This document shows, in pieces, positions 37,720 to 49,509 of a stretch of DNA of 64,000 nt (position 1 is the first letter of the stretch; each line of letters opens with the position of its first letter). Source of the stretch: Siphonodentalium dalli (taxonomy: Eukaryota; Mollusca; Scaphopoda; Gadilida; Siphonodentaliidae). The DNA lies in NCBI GenBank assembly GCA_032622095.1, contig CP136064.1:146149797-146213796 (forward strand), written 5' to 3'. Both the position numbers and the translations under genes were made by a program. The notes under the pieces are model-generated. The model did not search any database, had not been told where the DNA came from, and saw nothing but the letters and a program-made list of their open reading frames with translations.

Positions 37720-39665
37720 CTTGTTCTTCTCTGCTGGGTGATATTCGACGAGACAACTGCGGGGCGTCACACAGTTTTCTTCTGATAATGGTCAAGATGT
37801 GTTGGTAGTCTGTGCACTAGGGTCTTCTCCTTAGCAGATAGACATCTGTCCAAGGGAATGAGACAGCTAGCAACCTTCGAAACACTGTCGAAGTTGTCCA
37901 CATATGCCAATGCGTTCGCTAAGTTTGTGAGTTGACGAACCATCTATTGAGAAGTGACTAGCTAACTGGTTCGCCAGGTGTACATGTCGTTATCCCATGG
38001 GGTATGAGACACATACATAGAGATGACCTTCTGTAAGCTAGACACCGGAAAATGAATTGTTTGAAACGTTATGATTAGAGGGACCCTACTCCCAGGAAGT
38101 GGTGAATACTTTGTCGGTGTGAGCGACCTAGATCTATCAGACAAAGAAATGGAAGCTGGTCCAGATAATTATGGACGTGACGTGGCATATCAGAATCTGT
38201 TATCAGGTAATTGTTCTGATATAACTATTCGGCACACCTACGCTTACGGCCATTATCGGCGCTAAGTGGAGACTGGATTTCGAAATGCCACATCGCGATA
38301 TTAATTGTGGTGTTTCATCTTTCCAGAAGGATACGAGCTATGTTATGCGTTTTGATACCTTTAAGTAGTAGATGGTTTATGTACAGTTTCGTCCATACAT
38401 ACCGATATTATGACAAAAAGTTGAAATTAATATGTGAAAATATTGATTTCTTTTCAATTTCTAGCCGCCAATTTAGCAGCGATCTTGGCTGTGAGTATCA
38501 ATTGCCAAACCCTAATGAATACTTCATGTCACTATTCCATATCAACATGCAATGGTGGATAGAAATCGCGAAACAATAACGCCCATCGTAAGAAAGTAAA
38601 GTAATGTAGACTTGTTTTCAAATTTCGGTCGCCATTTTGTCCGCCATCTTCGATTTGGAATCAATTTCTTGCATGAGATGTAATGTAATTACTTCACCTC
38701 AGTATTTCCAACTCAATAGTAAGCATGGGTGGAGTTGTCTCGACAATAATGCCCAATGATGTGAATATGAGGGAATTTCGGTGATTTTTCAATATCTGTC
38801 CGCCATTGTGGGCGCCATTTTGGATTTGGGGGACTTTTGTTTGGATATGGTACAAGGAAAGTTCTTCGCCTAAGTGTTCCCAACTTACAATAGAATGCAG
38901 GTGTGGAGTTGCCATGACAATAATGCTCACTGATGTTAAAATAAGCGATTTTCGGCGATTTTTTATTTCTGGTGGCCATTTTGGATGCCATCCTGGATTT
39001 GGGAAAATATTCCTCAACTCAGGTATAAGAGGAATCCTAGCTCGAGTATCTCCTGCAAATATATATGCATGGGTGTTGTTATAATAGCAATAACATTCAT
39101 TGATTCGAAACATAACATCTCGTTATTAACGGAGATTATGCTTTGACCTATGATACCGGCATTTGGGAAAACGTGATATCGGACAAAAATATCCCACAAT
39201 GAATGCATATTATGGTCCCCATGTGATCGTCAATGACTCCTCTATATGATAAATGTATAACATGACGCAAAAATTCTAACATTTTCCCACAGAGACAAAC
39301 GAAAGGTGGTAACATGTCAGAAAAATAGCTTATTTTCACATTTCGGCGGCCATCTTGGCCGCCATATTGAATTCTGGTGTCGGATTTTTGGCTAATTTGT
39401 AAGAGTTGTATATTAGCATAACGAATCGAGCGGAAAACAAAACCGCATGTGCTATCATCTTTACTATAATGGCGATCAAAGAGACCTGGTGCATTTAAAA
39501 AAAATGGCCGCCATGATAGACGCCATCTTGTCTGGAGTCTCTGCGGCCACTTATTTTTCTTGTTAACAAGTGAAAGAAATTAGAGGAGTCATTAAGGAAT
39601 AAAATTAGTGGGGTGAAGTTAAGTCCTGGGGGGGGGGGTGCAGATGTCGACCAATATCTCCTGGA
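37720..39665 (-). repeat. Right arm of the large inverted repeat
   Basis: Reverse complement of 30979-33060; see that entry. The outer end at 39665 is sharp (TATCTCCTGGA), mirroring TCCAGGAGATA at 30979. A poly-G run at 39628-39638 corresponds to a C run in the left arm. Beyond the end, a LINE fragment begins at once. Confidence 0.88.
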
Positions 39666-40354
39666 CAATATGGGAAACATCAGGGGTGCTATTCACCAAG
39701 CGAGACTATTTTATAAACCAGGTAGTTTATATGGTAGCGGCTGAACGCAAATATGGTTCAAATCTAGTGAAGAAACTATATAAATTGTCGCGAGTGTTAT
39801 CTGAGTCTCCCGGTACTTATTTGAAATGGTTTGAATTTATACAGGTGATTTTCGAAGAGGTAAATGCCAAAAGTTCATGCTCAGCTAACTCACCCTTGTC
39901 TAAGGGGACCATCAGACAATTTAAAATGGACATGACAAGTCAATTTGAATTAGAATGGCGCCAAAATATTCTTTCTCCGTCAAAGGGTATCCTTTACAAA
40001 GAAATAAAGTCCGACCTTAAAATGAGTGGCTATTTGCTAAAATTGCCTACATATCTGGCAGAATACATGACAAAGATTAGAACAACAAACCATCGTTTGG
40101 CCATTGAGAGTGGTAGATGGAAAGCCGTGTCACGAGAACAAAGACTCTGCTCCGCATGTGGGGAGGGTCTCGGTGATGAATATCATTTTATTATCGTATG
40201 CAAAAAATTCCAGGTTATCAGAGAGAAATTCATACCATCGTATTATTGGGAGCTTCCCAACCTTGATAAATTTATTGGTCTTCTGTCTATTGATAATCTA
40301 GAAATTATGAAGAGGGTATGTATATTTATTAAACAGGCACTGTGTGACACGTGA
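39666..40354 (+). pseudogene. LINE C-terminal fragment with CCHC-like zinc motif (copy V)
   Basis: An uninterrupted frame of about 230 codons that runs in from the inverted-repeat arm. It has no RT core. Near the end it carries L-C-S-A-C, eight residues, H, four residues, C (about 40145-40205), preceded by T-T-N-H-R-L-A-I-E-S-G-R-W and followed by a Y-Y-W-E-L-P-N segment. This layout is typical of the C-terminus of a LINE-type RT polyprotein in invertebrates. It differs from copies I, III and IV, so it is another family. The 5' part is missing; whether it was truncated at insertion or cut by the inverted repeat is not clear. Confidence 0.7.
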
Positions 40355-41128
40355 GACTGTCGTGAACTATCGGAGACATATATCATGAATGAGCTTATGT
40401 GCTTCTGATATCAGTTCTTCCCGGAAAGCTGATATCAGAATCGATAAGCTTGCATTCATAGATTACATTCGACACATTGTATTACACCGTATGCACACAG
40501 TTACATAGTTTTAACTTGGTATTTAACATGTGCGTCTATACACGATGAGAATATAATTAGATTATCAACGAAATTATATTATAAGTCCAAATTGAAAATG
40601 GAAATCATTTAATGCTTTCTGCCCGTCGCAACTTAAGACATTGGACAGAGTATACGGCATATATATCAATAGCATAGCATGACATTATGCATTGTTTATA
40701 TCATGCCTATACACGCATAGGTGGACTTAGCGTGTAAATATGTATGTATATAAAACCAACTAATTCATTAAGTTATTAATATATATTATGTTTACTAATG
40801 TCTACTAATGTACTTTTGTTCTGTGAAAAACAGCAAAGACATAATAAAACATTACAACAAAGGTATCTTTGCTTTAGCGCAAACGACACACGCTGTCGAT
40901 GGTGTGATTGATCCAATCTATCAGATTTGTCACCTGTCAATTGACGCCGTCTTACGACTAATTCACGAACACTCACCGGCCACAATCGGCATGTATAGCG
41001 GTATAATTTTTGGGTATAATTGTGTGGAGACTCATGCTTGAGTTTCATGCAGAATGAGTTTCAATGATATTAATGAGTTTTTTTTTAATTAGAACAGTGT
41101 GAAAATGAAGAGCCAAGAATATAACGTC
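40355..41128. other. Likely 3' region of LINE copy V, otherwise nothing seen
   Basis: Begins with a GCTTCTGATATCAG / CTGATATCAGAA hairpin near 40400-40440. Overlapping frames of 77-90 codons on both strands at 40776-41048 are unsupported. Confidence 0.4.
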
Positions 41129-41305
41129 TCAGAAGAATTTTGTTTGTGTTTTGGTTCTGTTTGGATATTTCCCTGCTATTTCCAAATAAATTTCTTTCCA
41201 TGCATCATTTTTCCGGCGCTGGTGAATGGTGCCGGTTTCTTTGTTCTTTAATATTTTGATTCTTCTCTCCAAAATGCCCCAAAAAGTGTTACGCTCGTCG
41301 GCAGT
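41129..41305 (-). pseudogene. Possible Myb/SANT-like DNA-binding domain fragment
   Basis: On the minus strand the last 58 residues of a frame read E-R-N-T-F-W, then I-L-K-N-K, a basic linker, A-W-K-E-I and P-N-R-T-K-T-Q-T-K-F before a stop. This spacing (F/W, AW-x-I, then RT-x-x-Q-x-K) resembles Myb/SANT-like domains of Harbinger-associated and other DNA-binding proteins. Upstream the frame runs into a poly-C tract and is not protein-like. It could be one exon or a relic of a DNA transposon. Confidence 0.35.
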
Positions 41306-41874
41306 GGGGGGGGGGGGGGTCTGGAAAACAATTGCACATATATAGGGCCCAAAAAGTTTTTTTCGGACCCCGAGGGACCCACCACCCCATTTGTGCAAAT
41401 TTGTTCCTCCAAATGTTAGGGACCCACCCCCTTTTTCATGCTTTTATAAAAATTTCAGAGTTTTTTAACCGTTCTTCAATGTTAACTGCCTTTCAATCCC
41501 ATTCCACTATCCTTTTTTGGTGCAAAGTGTGTAAAATTAAGACTCAAGCAATAACATCCTTAATCGGTAAAGCACAGGTCAGAAAAACGAAAAATAAACT
41601 ATGTTTCCTGGTGTTTCCAGTATCTAACAACAATAATAAAGCATTGTGTATATAGGTACACTGTATGTCACAAATTGGCCTAGACCGCATTATAGCCTTA
41701 ATATATCGAGCGTGTTTAGTCTGACAGAGAACACTGGCCAGTGTAAATAGTAGTAAACAGGTCAGGGGTTCTACAATTATTTGTGCATGATCAAAGAACT
41801 CTTTAGTCTTATTCACCAGGGTGGGTGAGTAGGGGAATTGTGTTGGTTAGGTATACACATAGATATATGGTTAT
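41306..41874. other. No gene seen; C/G homopolymer
   Basis: A poly-G run (41306-41320) is followed by CCCAAAAAG-type low-complexity sequence. Frames of up to 107 codons are unsupported. Confidence 0.4.
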
Positions 41875-42300
41875 TATACCCCCGATATTAGTCGGCGGGT
41901 ATATAGTTGACGTCTCGAGCCGTCCGTGTGTCCGTCCGTACAAACATTTTGCATCATAACTCAAGAGTCGGTTGTCATATTTTGATGCTCTATGACATGT
42001 GACGGACCAGAAATGGGGAACGAATATGCATAATATCACGGATTGTGAGTACCAATGCCTACCAGAGTTATCCATGGGCCCTGTTTATGAAATTTAATCC
42101 GTACAAAGTTTTTGCCATATAAGTTGAAGTGTCGGTTGTCGAATTTTGAAGTGGTTTGGTATGGTGATAGACCTGAATGATACGGGAATGATGTGTGCAG
42201 ATATTACTGCATATCACAGGTTTTGCCTGTCGATGCATACCAGAGCTACCGACTTGGTTCCATCCGTAAACACATTTTGCATTATTATAACTCAACCATT
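41875..42300. repeat. 163-bp tandem repeat with CGTCCGT and a hairpin head
   Basis: It starts with TATACCC (41875-41881) paired to GGGTATA (41897-41903), followed by GTGTGTCCGTCCGTAC. Related segments start at about 41938, 42101 and 42266 (163-165 bp apart), each with a TTTTGC(A/C)AT-like block and GTCGGTTGTC in the first two. Confidence 0.75.
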
Positions 42301-44420
42301 TGTATGTATATTGTGCACTAGAGTCTGCAGTATAGTCTCAGTCAGATTTTATTCTTGATTTTAGTTTGAACTTTGAAGACATTGAAGAATGTCATTTCTC
42401 AAAGCATCTGAATGCATCACATTATTTCAGTTCATATATTTGTAAGCGATAACAGTATACAATTAGTATTGTAGTTTAGTCTTGTTGAGCTGTATTTAAG
42501 CTTCAAGATGAAGTTCGTAAATTCAAGGAGAATAGCGTCACCTTCAGTTGGGATTGTCTGAACAATAAACAGTAACGGCCATTCATCATAACCAATTCAG
42601 TTTTATTTGGATAAGTGCTGCAAATTAACATTACTTGCATGGAATCATTAAAAAGATGATAAATAACCAGAAGGAATGAAATTGATTGCATGCCAGAACA
42701 AGACAGTATTTCAGACATTAGAAATTTATGAGATACCCTTTTCAATTTCATGTTATGCAACAATCGGGTCAATGATATCTAGTCATCATTGAGTATTCAC
42801 CATGTAGTATTTGTGATACAGTTTATTTTATTTTATTACTTTTATGCGGGTAATACAACTGGGTAATACATTAATTTTTTTGACTAAATTACGGTTTTCC
42901 ACTGAGAAGTGGGACGGGATCCTGTGAAATCCAGAATGTTGCTAAATCTGAGGCTAAATAGTCACTATATATGTCTATATAGCCATATGCCAACACACAT
43001 GATACTAACATGCTTACAAACAACATTACATGGTCAGTACTTGTAAATTGTTTGGAAAAAAACCCATTTTGGAAAAAAAATTACAAGCACGATTGTTTCG
43101 GCCTATGGACCACCCACCCACCCCGGCCCTATATACGGATTTTTTTTGTAGACCCCCTCATGTCGTCGGTGGTATATTTTGCCCCACGTCCTTTTCCTCG
43201 GTTGCTCGTTGTTGAAATGTGTACAAACGTGTACTGTTACACACAGCATGTTTATGTGACCGGTGGTCAATCTATGATTGACGCCAATCACCTTGATTGG
43301 ATAATCCTATATGGCGCGGCGATGTCTTCCCATCGATATGTCCACCGATAGCTTCGCATTGAGCGTCGCCTCGTAAAACTACCTGGACTATATTATAAAC
43401 CCAGCCGGTGAATATCACCCCAGAGGTTTACAAAGTGATAAAAACAGTTGATTTGTTCTTTATTCTTGTGGTTATATACACATATTCTAAAAATAAATGT
43501 CCTTTACAACGTGGATCAATGAAATGCGGTTGTTGCATTTAAATGCACTGCATTGGGAATAATCACAGTCGCATTGAAATTACTGATCATTGCGCCGAAA
43601 AAGTATACTAGTACTACTATGAACACCCAAATAATGATACGATAGTGTATAGTGTATTTTGCAATTTTAGTTTTAATTTTGTTTAATTTAAATTCACATC
43701 TGAATAATTATGTGTTATTTACCCACTCCTGGTGTACATGTATGTTCGGAATCGGACATTCGTGATGTAGTTTTCCATTCAAAATGGAATAAACATAAAT
43801 AAACACTGTTGACATTAATTGTTTTATAATCAGAATCATGATTCTCATTTTGATTCTAGTAAAAAGTCTTAATTCCCTGTAGAAAGTTAAACACTAACAT
43901 TTTGATTATTGCAAAACATCTGATGGATTTTAAGGCCTGCATCAAGACATTTGTTTGTGAATAAATCAAGGTAAATGTGTCAAAATATGGACGCATTTAC
44001 AAATGAGTAGCTCCAAAATCGCAAAGTAGATTCGAACATGTGGTCGCTTTTCCAAGAAATTTGTGAGTGCTCTGTACATGTACATACGTGTAAGTGACTT
44101 GACCAACTACATGAGGAGTCGAGGGACACAATCAATGAGGATGTTTGTACTAAAACATATTTTTTACGCAGGGAACGAACACATGGCCAATTTCTTAATT
44201 TATATTATGAGCCAACAAGACAGATCGTAAATCGCTGTTATATGACAATATACATGTATGTGGCCATCATACTGGTCGACAGGCATGACGCCAACAAAAA
44301 CCAATCTGTCAGGCCAATACAAAGAAGTCACGACTTATTGCCGGTGGGACCTATTAAAGGCATTGTTCCATTTCGTTAATAACAACTTACATGTACATGT
44401 AACATTCACCTCCACCTCTT
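42301..44420. other. No gene seen
   Basis: AT-rich sequence. Poly-A and C-rich patches near 43060-43130; frames of up to 113 codons are unsupported. ACATGTACAT motifs near 44080 and 44390. Confidence 0.4.
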
Positions 44421-45245
44421 TACTCTTGGGGTCCAAATAAACATGCATACACATTTATTATTTTTCTTGGGAAATCCCCCCCCCCCCCCTGCACAGTGCT
44501 TGGGTCTGCATGTTTATTAATATTTTGAAGCTATGAAAATTTAAATCAGCACAAATTCAAGATTTCTATATGATTCTGATGTAAAAAATGACGGGCTTTA
44601 CTTTTGCATGTACTCTTGAGTGCCTAATAAAAGTACAGGGTGGAATAATAGTACAGGTTGGAAAATGTCGCGTAACTGAATAATAGTACATGTACAGGGC
44701 GGAATAAACGTACAGACTGGAAATATTAGTACCATACATCCCAACAAAACGCACCATCTGACTGGTTTACTGATGCCATGTGACAGAAATAGTTTTGATG
44801 GATAGCCAGGTCTGTGAATCTACAGTGTGCTGATCACTGTCAACAATCAGAGTTCATTTATCTATGAATAACACAATTTAAGATTGGTGAATTATTTCTT
44901 TTGGTTAATTTAATAAACGTACAGGACCAAATAACGATCGTACAGGTGGGAATTTTACCTCGATTTTAATAATCGTGCATGTATGTTTATTAGACACTCA
45001 AGAGTACATATTCAAGTATGTGGCATACCAAAACACCACATGATACATACATGTACCTGTACTACATACCATCTATACAAATTATTTGGTTAACCACAGT
45101 TGATGTTTTGCTCAGAGTTCCCCCTGCACTATTATTTGGGTCTGTACTTTTATTAACTTTCAATGGAATCCCCCCCTGCACTATTATTTGGGCCTGCACT
45201 TTTATTTGGAGCCCGAAAGTAAGTTGCATTGACATTTATTTTCAC
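44421..45245. repeat. Cluster of related TACTCTTG / CTGCACTATTATTTGG repeats
   Basis: TACTCTTG-type ends occur at 44421, 44611 and, inverted, 44995-45006. CCCCTGCACTATTATTTGG occurs near 45121 and 45174, and a related CCCTGCACAGTGCTTGG near 44487. The 392-bp element at 44613-45004 sits within this cluster and probably belongs to the same family. Confidence 0.7.
44613..45004. mobile_element. 392-bp TA-flanked MITE
   Basis: Terminal inverted repeat CTCTTGAGTG(C/T)CTAATAAA on both ends, flanked by TA at 44611-44612 and 45005-45006. The short TA duplication fits the Tc1/mariner group. Internal GTACAGG motifs are repeated several times. No coding capacity. Confidence 0.7.
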
Positions 45246-45437
45246 GAATTACCATGATAAGGAACATTGCAACTGGTTTGAAGTAACATGACCACGTTGC
45301 ATCAACACTGGAACTGCATTGATGGTAATTTTCAACATGGTCTCACTGAGGTTCTATCAGATATAAATACTAGTACGGTTGAGGGAGATAATTATTTTGA
45401 GAATATGTGAACCTGTGTTTAAATAACATGAGCCTAA

Positions 45438-45811
45438 TGCGACACCAATTTTTAAGTCTGGTTTACGAACACCTCCTACAACTTTTTGTCCATTTCATGA
45501 AAAAAAATAAAACTGTTTTCTCCCAAAATATTTTACATGCGTACTGATTTTCATGTGTTGTCGCATCCGTCTGCTTATGATCATTTACATATCCATATTT
45601 TCATGTATTTCATGACAAGATATGTCTTGTTTGGTTCAGAATTTCATTCAAAAACATTTTTTCACAATTTTTGTAAAATTTATGTGAAATTCCACGATTT
45701 ACTTGATATAAATTGGGGGGACAATCTTTTTTATTTTTATTTTTTTCCCTCCTGCATCTACTTTTTTTCTCCCCACATGATCGTAAACCAGACTTAAAAA
45801 TTGGTGTCGCC
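45438..45811 (-). mobile_element. 374-bp MITE, PIF/Harbinger-like, copy 2
   Basis: Same terminal inverted repeats as 24919-25294. The interior is in the opposite orientation: here the left end continues with the sequence found at the right end of copy 1. The flanks are TAA at 45435-45437 and 45812-45814, again a TWA triplet. The first base of the left end is T instead of G. No coding capacity. Confidence 0.88.
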
Positions 45812-46789
45812 TAATTATCATCTGATGGAGTCAAAATCATTGAACCGTCACTTATGCATGCACATGTAGTCTTGATGTTGAGTCTGGCTTTCATCATTTT
45901 CATTAGTTTTACTGTTATCCACCAAAGGTTGAGGTGTTACGGAACAACTGTATGGCATCGTATACTGTTATCTTTCGAGTAAATATGGAGTCTCTAATTC
46001 TTTTATCAGTCACGCATCTACTCATCAAATTGACATTAGTATAATCCTTAAATATTTGTAAATTGTAACAATTGTTACCATGAACTTGTTGATAATTTTC
46101 TTTGTCGTGTAAAACAACTGTTGTACCAAGTTTCAATGCCGCGTCCTCCTGGCATGTAGGGATTACCGGTGCCATTAATAGTGATGCATCATTGCCAGTT
46201 AATGTACATTAGAGTGGAACTGAATTAACAATGTCACATTGACACAGTAAGACCAGTAAAACAGCAAAAGTAGTATTATTGTACAGCAGGCTTAACACTA
46301 TCAGTACGGTATGAGTCTATGCCTAAATGTACAGTAGTACAGACCCTTTACTATCGCAGATCAAACTTTTAATTCTTCTTCTTCTGGACAGGTGCATGAT
46401 CAGGCCACTGGCACTGCATCATGCTTGTACCACAAATTCAATTTTGCGTATTGTCGCAGCGTGACAATTACAAATTACAATGTACATGTATTACTTTTCA
46501 ATTCAATCCCAATGCACTATGTCCACTGTCAGTGGTTTTCATGTGATACAAATATTCCAGGTCATACAGATGTGTCAGCGGGAATATTCTGGTTATGGGC
46601 AGATGGCCGTTCAATACTGTAGTTGATCCGTTTCGTTATCGTAGCTTAGTTCTTACTGTTCCGGGAATTGAAATATTTTTTGTCACATGAAATTCAGTCT
46701 TTTTCGATATTTGCGCACATCCATGCGGACAAAATCGGCGAATCTTATATATAAGTCCACAGTTTATCCGTTTGTAGCCAATACACCAT
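45812..46789. other. No supported gene
   Basis: An 86-codon minus frame (45915-46175) has normal-looking composition but no motif I recognise. Confidence 0.4.
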
Positions 46790-47077
46790 TTCCTTCTGTC
46801 ATTTCGCCCAATTTGGGCGGTTATCTAATGGCTGCTTTTCGTCTGACGTGTATGTCAGGATAGAGGAGCTGGGGGATTTGTGTAAATGTTAGCCCAAACT
46901 ACATTTCCAAACTACATTTCCAAGTAACGCAAGTAACGATGGTTTGTTTTTTATTTTGAGGAATCATACCACATCTGATGAATTCAGCCCAAATATGTTA
47001 ACAGTTGTCGTGTAAAACATTTGCAGTAGGTTAGCGTTATTTGTTATTTGCGGATGTCGTTTAACATGAGGAAAATA

Positions 47078-47604
47078 CACTCTTAGAACAAATGTGTATA
47101 AATACTACACAATATGTGTTACATTTGATCTTAAACAAAATTGTGTAAAAATGCAACATGACATAAATGTGTCGGTGGAATTTTCTCAACATTGAATATT
47201 AGTGAATATGTCAGTATATTATATTTAATATATGAGATATTTTCTATTTGAGACATAAACCTCGTAACAGCTGCCATAATAAAAAATTGGCAGCTGCTTT
47301 AACATTTTGTGCTACACAATTATGTGTTGTTCAGTTTTTACACAAACATAGTGTATAACAAAATTTTAAGCTGCCAATCAATTATTGTTTGTTCTGTGGT
47401 AGCCATTACGAGTTTTGTATCTCCAATATAACACATTTCATCTAATAACTATGATACACTCACATATTCAATCATATTCAACGTTGATGATATTCCACCG
47501 ACATATTTAATAATTATATGTCATGTGTCATTTCTACACAATTTTGTTTAAGATCAATTGTAACACATTTTGTGTAGTATTTATACACATTTGTTCTAAG
47601 AGTG
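47078..47604. mobile_element. 527-bp MITE with long inverted repeats, TA target
   Basis: It begins CACTCTTAGAAC and ends GTTCTAAGAGTG; similarity of the two ends extends about 100 bp inward. TA flanks it on both sides (47076-47077, 47605-47606). Copy B of the segmental duplication has the same flanks with a single TA (49769-49770) and no insert, which fixes the boundaries exactly. TA targets are typical of Tc1/mariner-type elements. No transposase is encoded. Confidence 0.95.
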
Positions 47605-48242
47605 TAGACTACTACTTTTGAACGGCATGTGCATTTGTCGTTTTTTAATTATAACAACATGATAATCAATAACAGAGGCAGTCTCTGTCAAAAACAGTCG
47701 CTCTATTTACGATACTAATTGGGGAACTTTGTAAATTAAATTACGCGTAAACCAGCGTAAACGTATACCTGCTGCAAATAGAGAAGGTGCCGGAATCGGC
47801 GTACTCGCCCCAGGGCTAACTCGCCCCAATCGACGTGTGTCAACTCGGAATAAAAGATGTATACGGGGTGTTATATGGCGTTTGGTGAAATTTGGTGTAT
47901 ATGTTCGGGCTGGGACATGGAATACAATAACGTTTGAATTGTTTTTAAATTTACAAATGTGTTGATTTTATTCAACTTTTTCGTTCTGAAACACACTATA
48001 CTCGTCATGTCCATATCTAGTATTACTTAGAAATTTCAGCTTTCCAGATACATAATCGCTCCATTGACTGTAACAGATGAAGTTATCCCCCCGGGGCCTC
48101 TTCGGATCGAGTGTCACTGAAACTTTATTTTGTTAGACTGCCTGTATTCACTGATTATATGTGGAAATAATCTGTAATAAGATGTAGCACTGTTTTATTT
48201 TATATTTACATGTAGTGCTGTTTTTTATACAACAATTCCACC

Positions 48243-49408
48243 CAGGCTTCTCAACGGTACGCAGTACTGGTACCGCGTACTCAGGCATTTTTTGCGGTAA
48301 CGGTGCTGGTGTGTAGATCCGCCGGTACTCGGTACTGTGGTTGCATATATGCACGTTCTTAGATCATCAGGCTGTCTGGCAAAATACAGTAGTATCAAGT
48401 TTCGCTCTTTAAACTACACGCGATGCACATCGATCGTGATTGTATTCATGGCATGAGAGGTCGGTCATGGAAGGGTGGTTCCTGGTTTGTATGTGTCTAT
48501 TATAACTCTTCAATGGTTGAATTCCAATTCTTTGAAAGCACGGCCTTGTGATATTGTTTTAATTTTCAAAGATTATTTTGTGTTGGGAACTTATTTTTTT
48601 GCCTTTATGTTTGCCCAGTTGTGGCAATTATACACTAAACCCAGTTACAATTTCTTATCATTTATTCACCGACGACATCACCCACAAGTATGGCCCACAC
48701 GTTTTGATTAATCACATACACACGTACACGTTCACATGTCGTATCAGTTTGCATATATAAGGTAGACCATTTTGAATTTAAATGGGTCTCATGGAACCTC
48801 CAGTTATATAATAAAATCGGGAACGAATATCCACGAACCGTGCACAGTGTACATGTGATTTGCCGAATAGACATGATAGTTCATATTTGGTATAGGAACT
48901 CGTGGAGAGAAATTGTTGCCTAACTTGACTCATTATTGTCTAGATTCAAAATGGCCGACCGCGCGACTTTGCAAATACATTTAATCTGATTTAATATTGT
49001 GAAGTGAAAACCACCGACGTGTGTCGCGTTACTTTCTATCAGTTTATCACACACAGAAGAACAATAAATTAAAACCACAAAACGTGTGCAACGAATAGTT
49101 CTATTTTGGTTGGTTGAATTGTCTATATGTTGTCATTTGCGCATCACTAAACTATACGGGAAAGTTTGTTAGTATATTCCGAAATGGTATCTAATATCCC
49201 GAAATAGTTTCTTTATTCTGATATCAAATTATCATTAGTTCATGTTAATAATGGAGTTCGTGGCTTGTGGTTTTCAGCACTGTATTACCTCTAGATATTC
49301 CTAGAACTATAACATGGCTTGACAGTACCGGTACAAGAACCACGGTTCTAGCAAAGTATCGATACCGGTACCGGCATGTGTGGTACCGGCGGTACGTTGA
49401 GAAGCCCA
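48243..49408. mobile_element. 1166-bp hAT-like non-autonomous element
   Basis: The left end begins CAGGCTTCTCAACG and the right end is CGTTGAGAAGCCCA, giving a 12-bp perfect inverted repeat just inside the tips. ATTCCACC flanks both sides (48235-48242, 49409-49416), an 8-bp duplication as in hAT elements, whose tips often resemble CAGTGGTTCTCAA. The ends are rich in GGTACCG repeats. The paralogous site in copy B (near 50930-50940) lacks the element. No transposase motif is seen in the internal frames. Confidence 0.88.
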
Positions 49409-49509
49409 ATTCCACCTAGGTCATCATGTGATTGACCATACATGGGGTGTGATGACCTGGATGAATTAAGAGCGGTTTGATGGATCACTTCTGTCTTCGA
49501 GCTGGATTA

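Noticed and set aside
43010-43351. 113-codon frame
   Set aside because: Low-complexity start, no motif, and an overlapping frame on the other strand.
45915-46175. 86-codon minus frame with ordinary amino-acid composition
   Set aside because: Could be an exon, but there are no splice or homology clues strong enough to call it.
46797-46812. Helitron-type hairpin end suggested by the palindrome at the start of the segmental duplication
   Set aside because: No CTRR end or TC start at matching positions, and no AT target could be shown.
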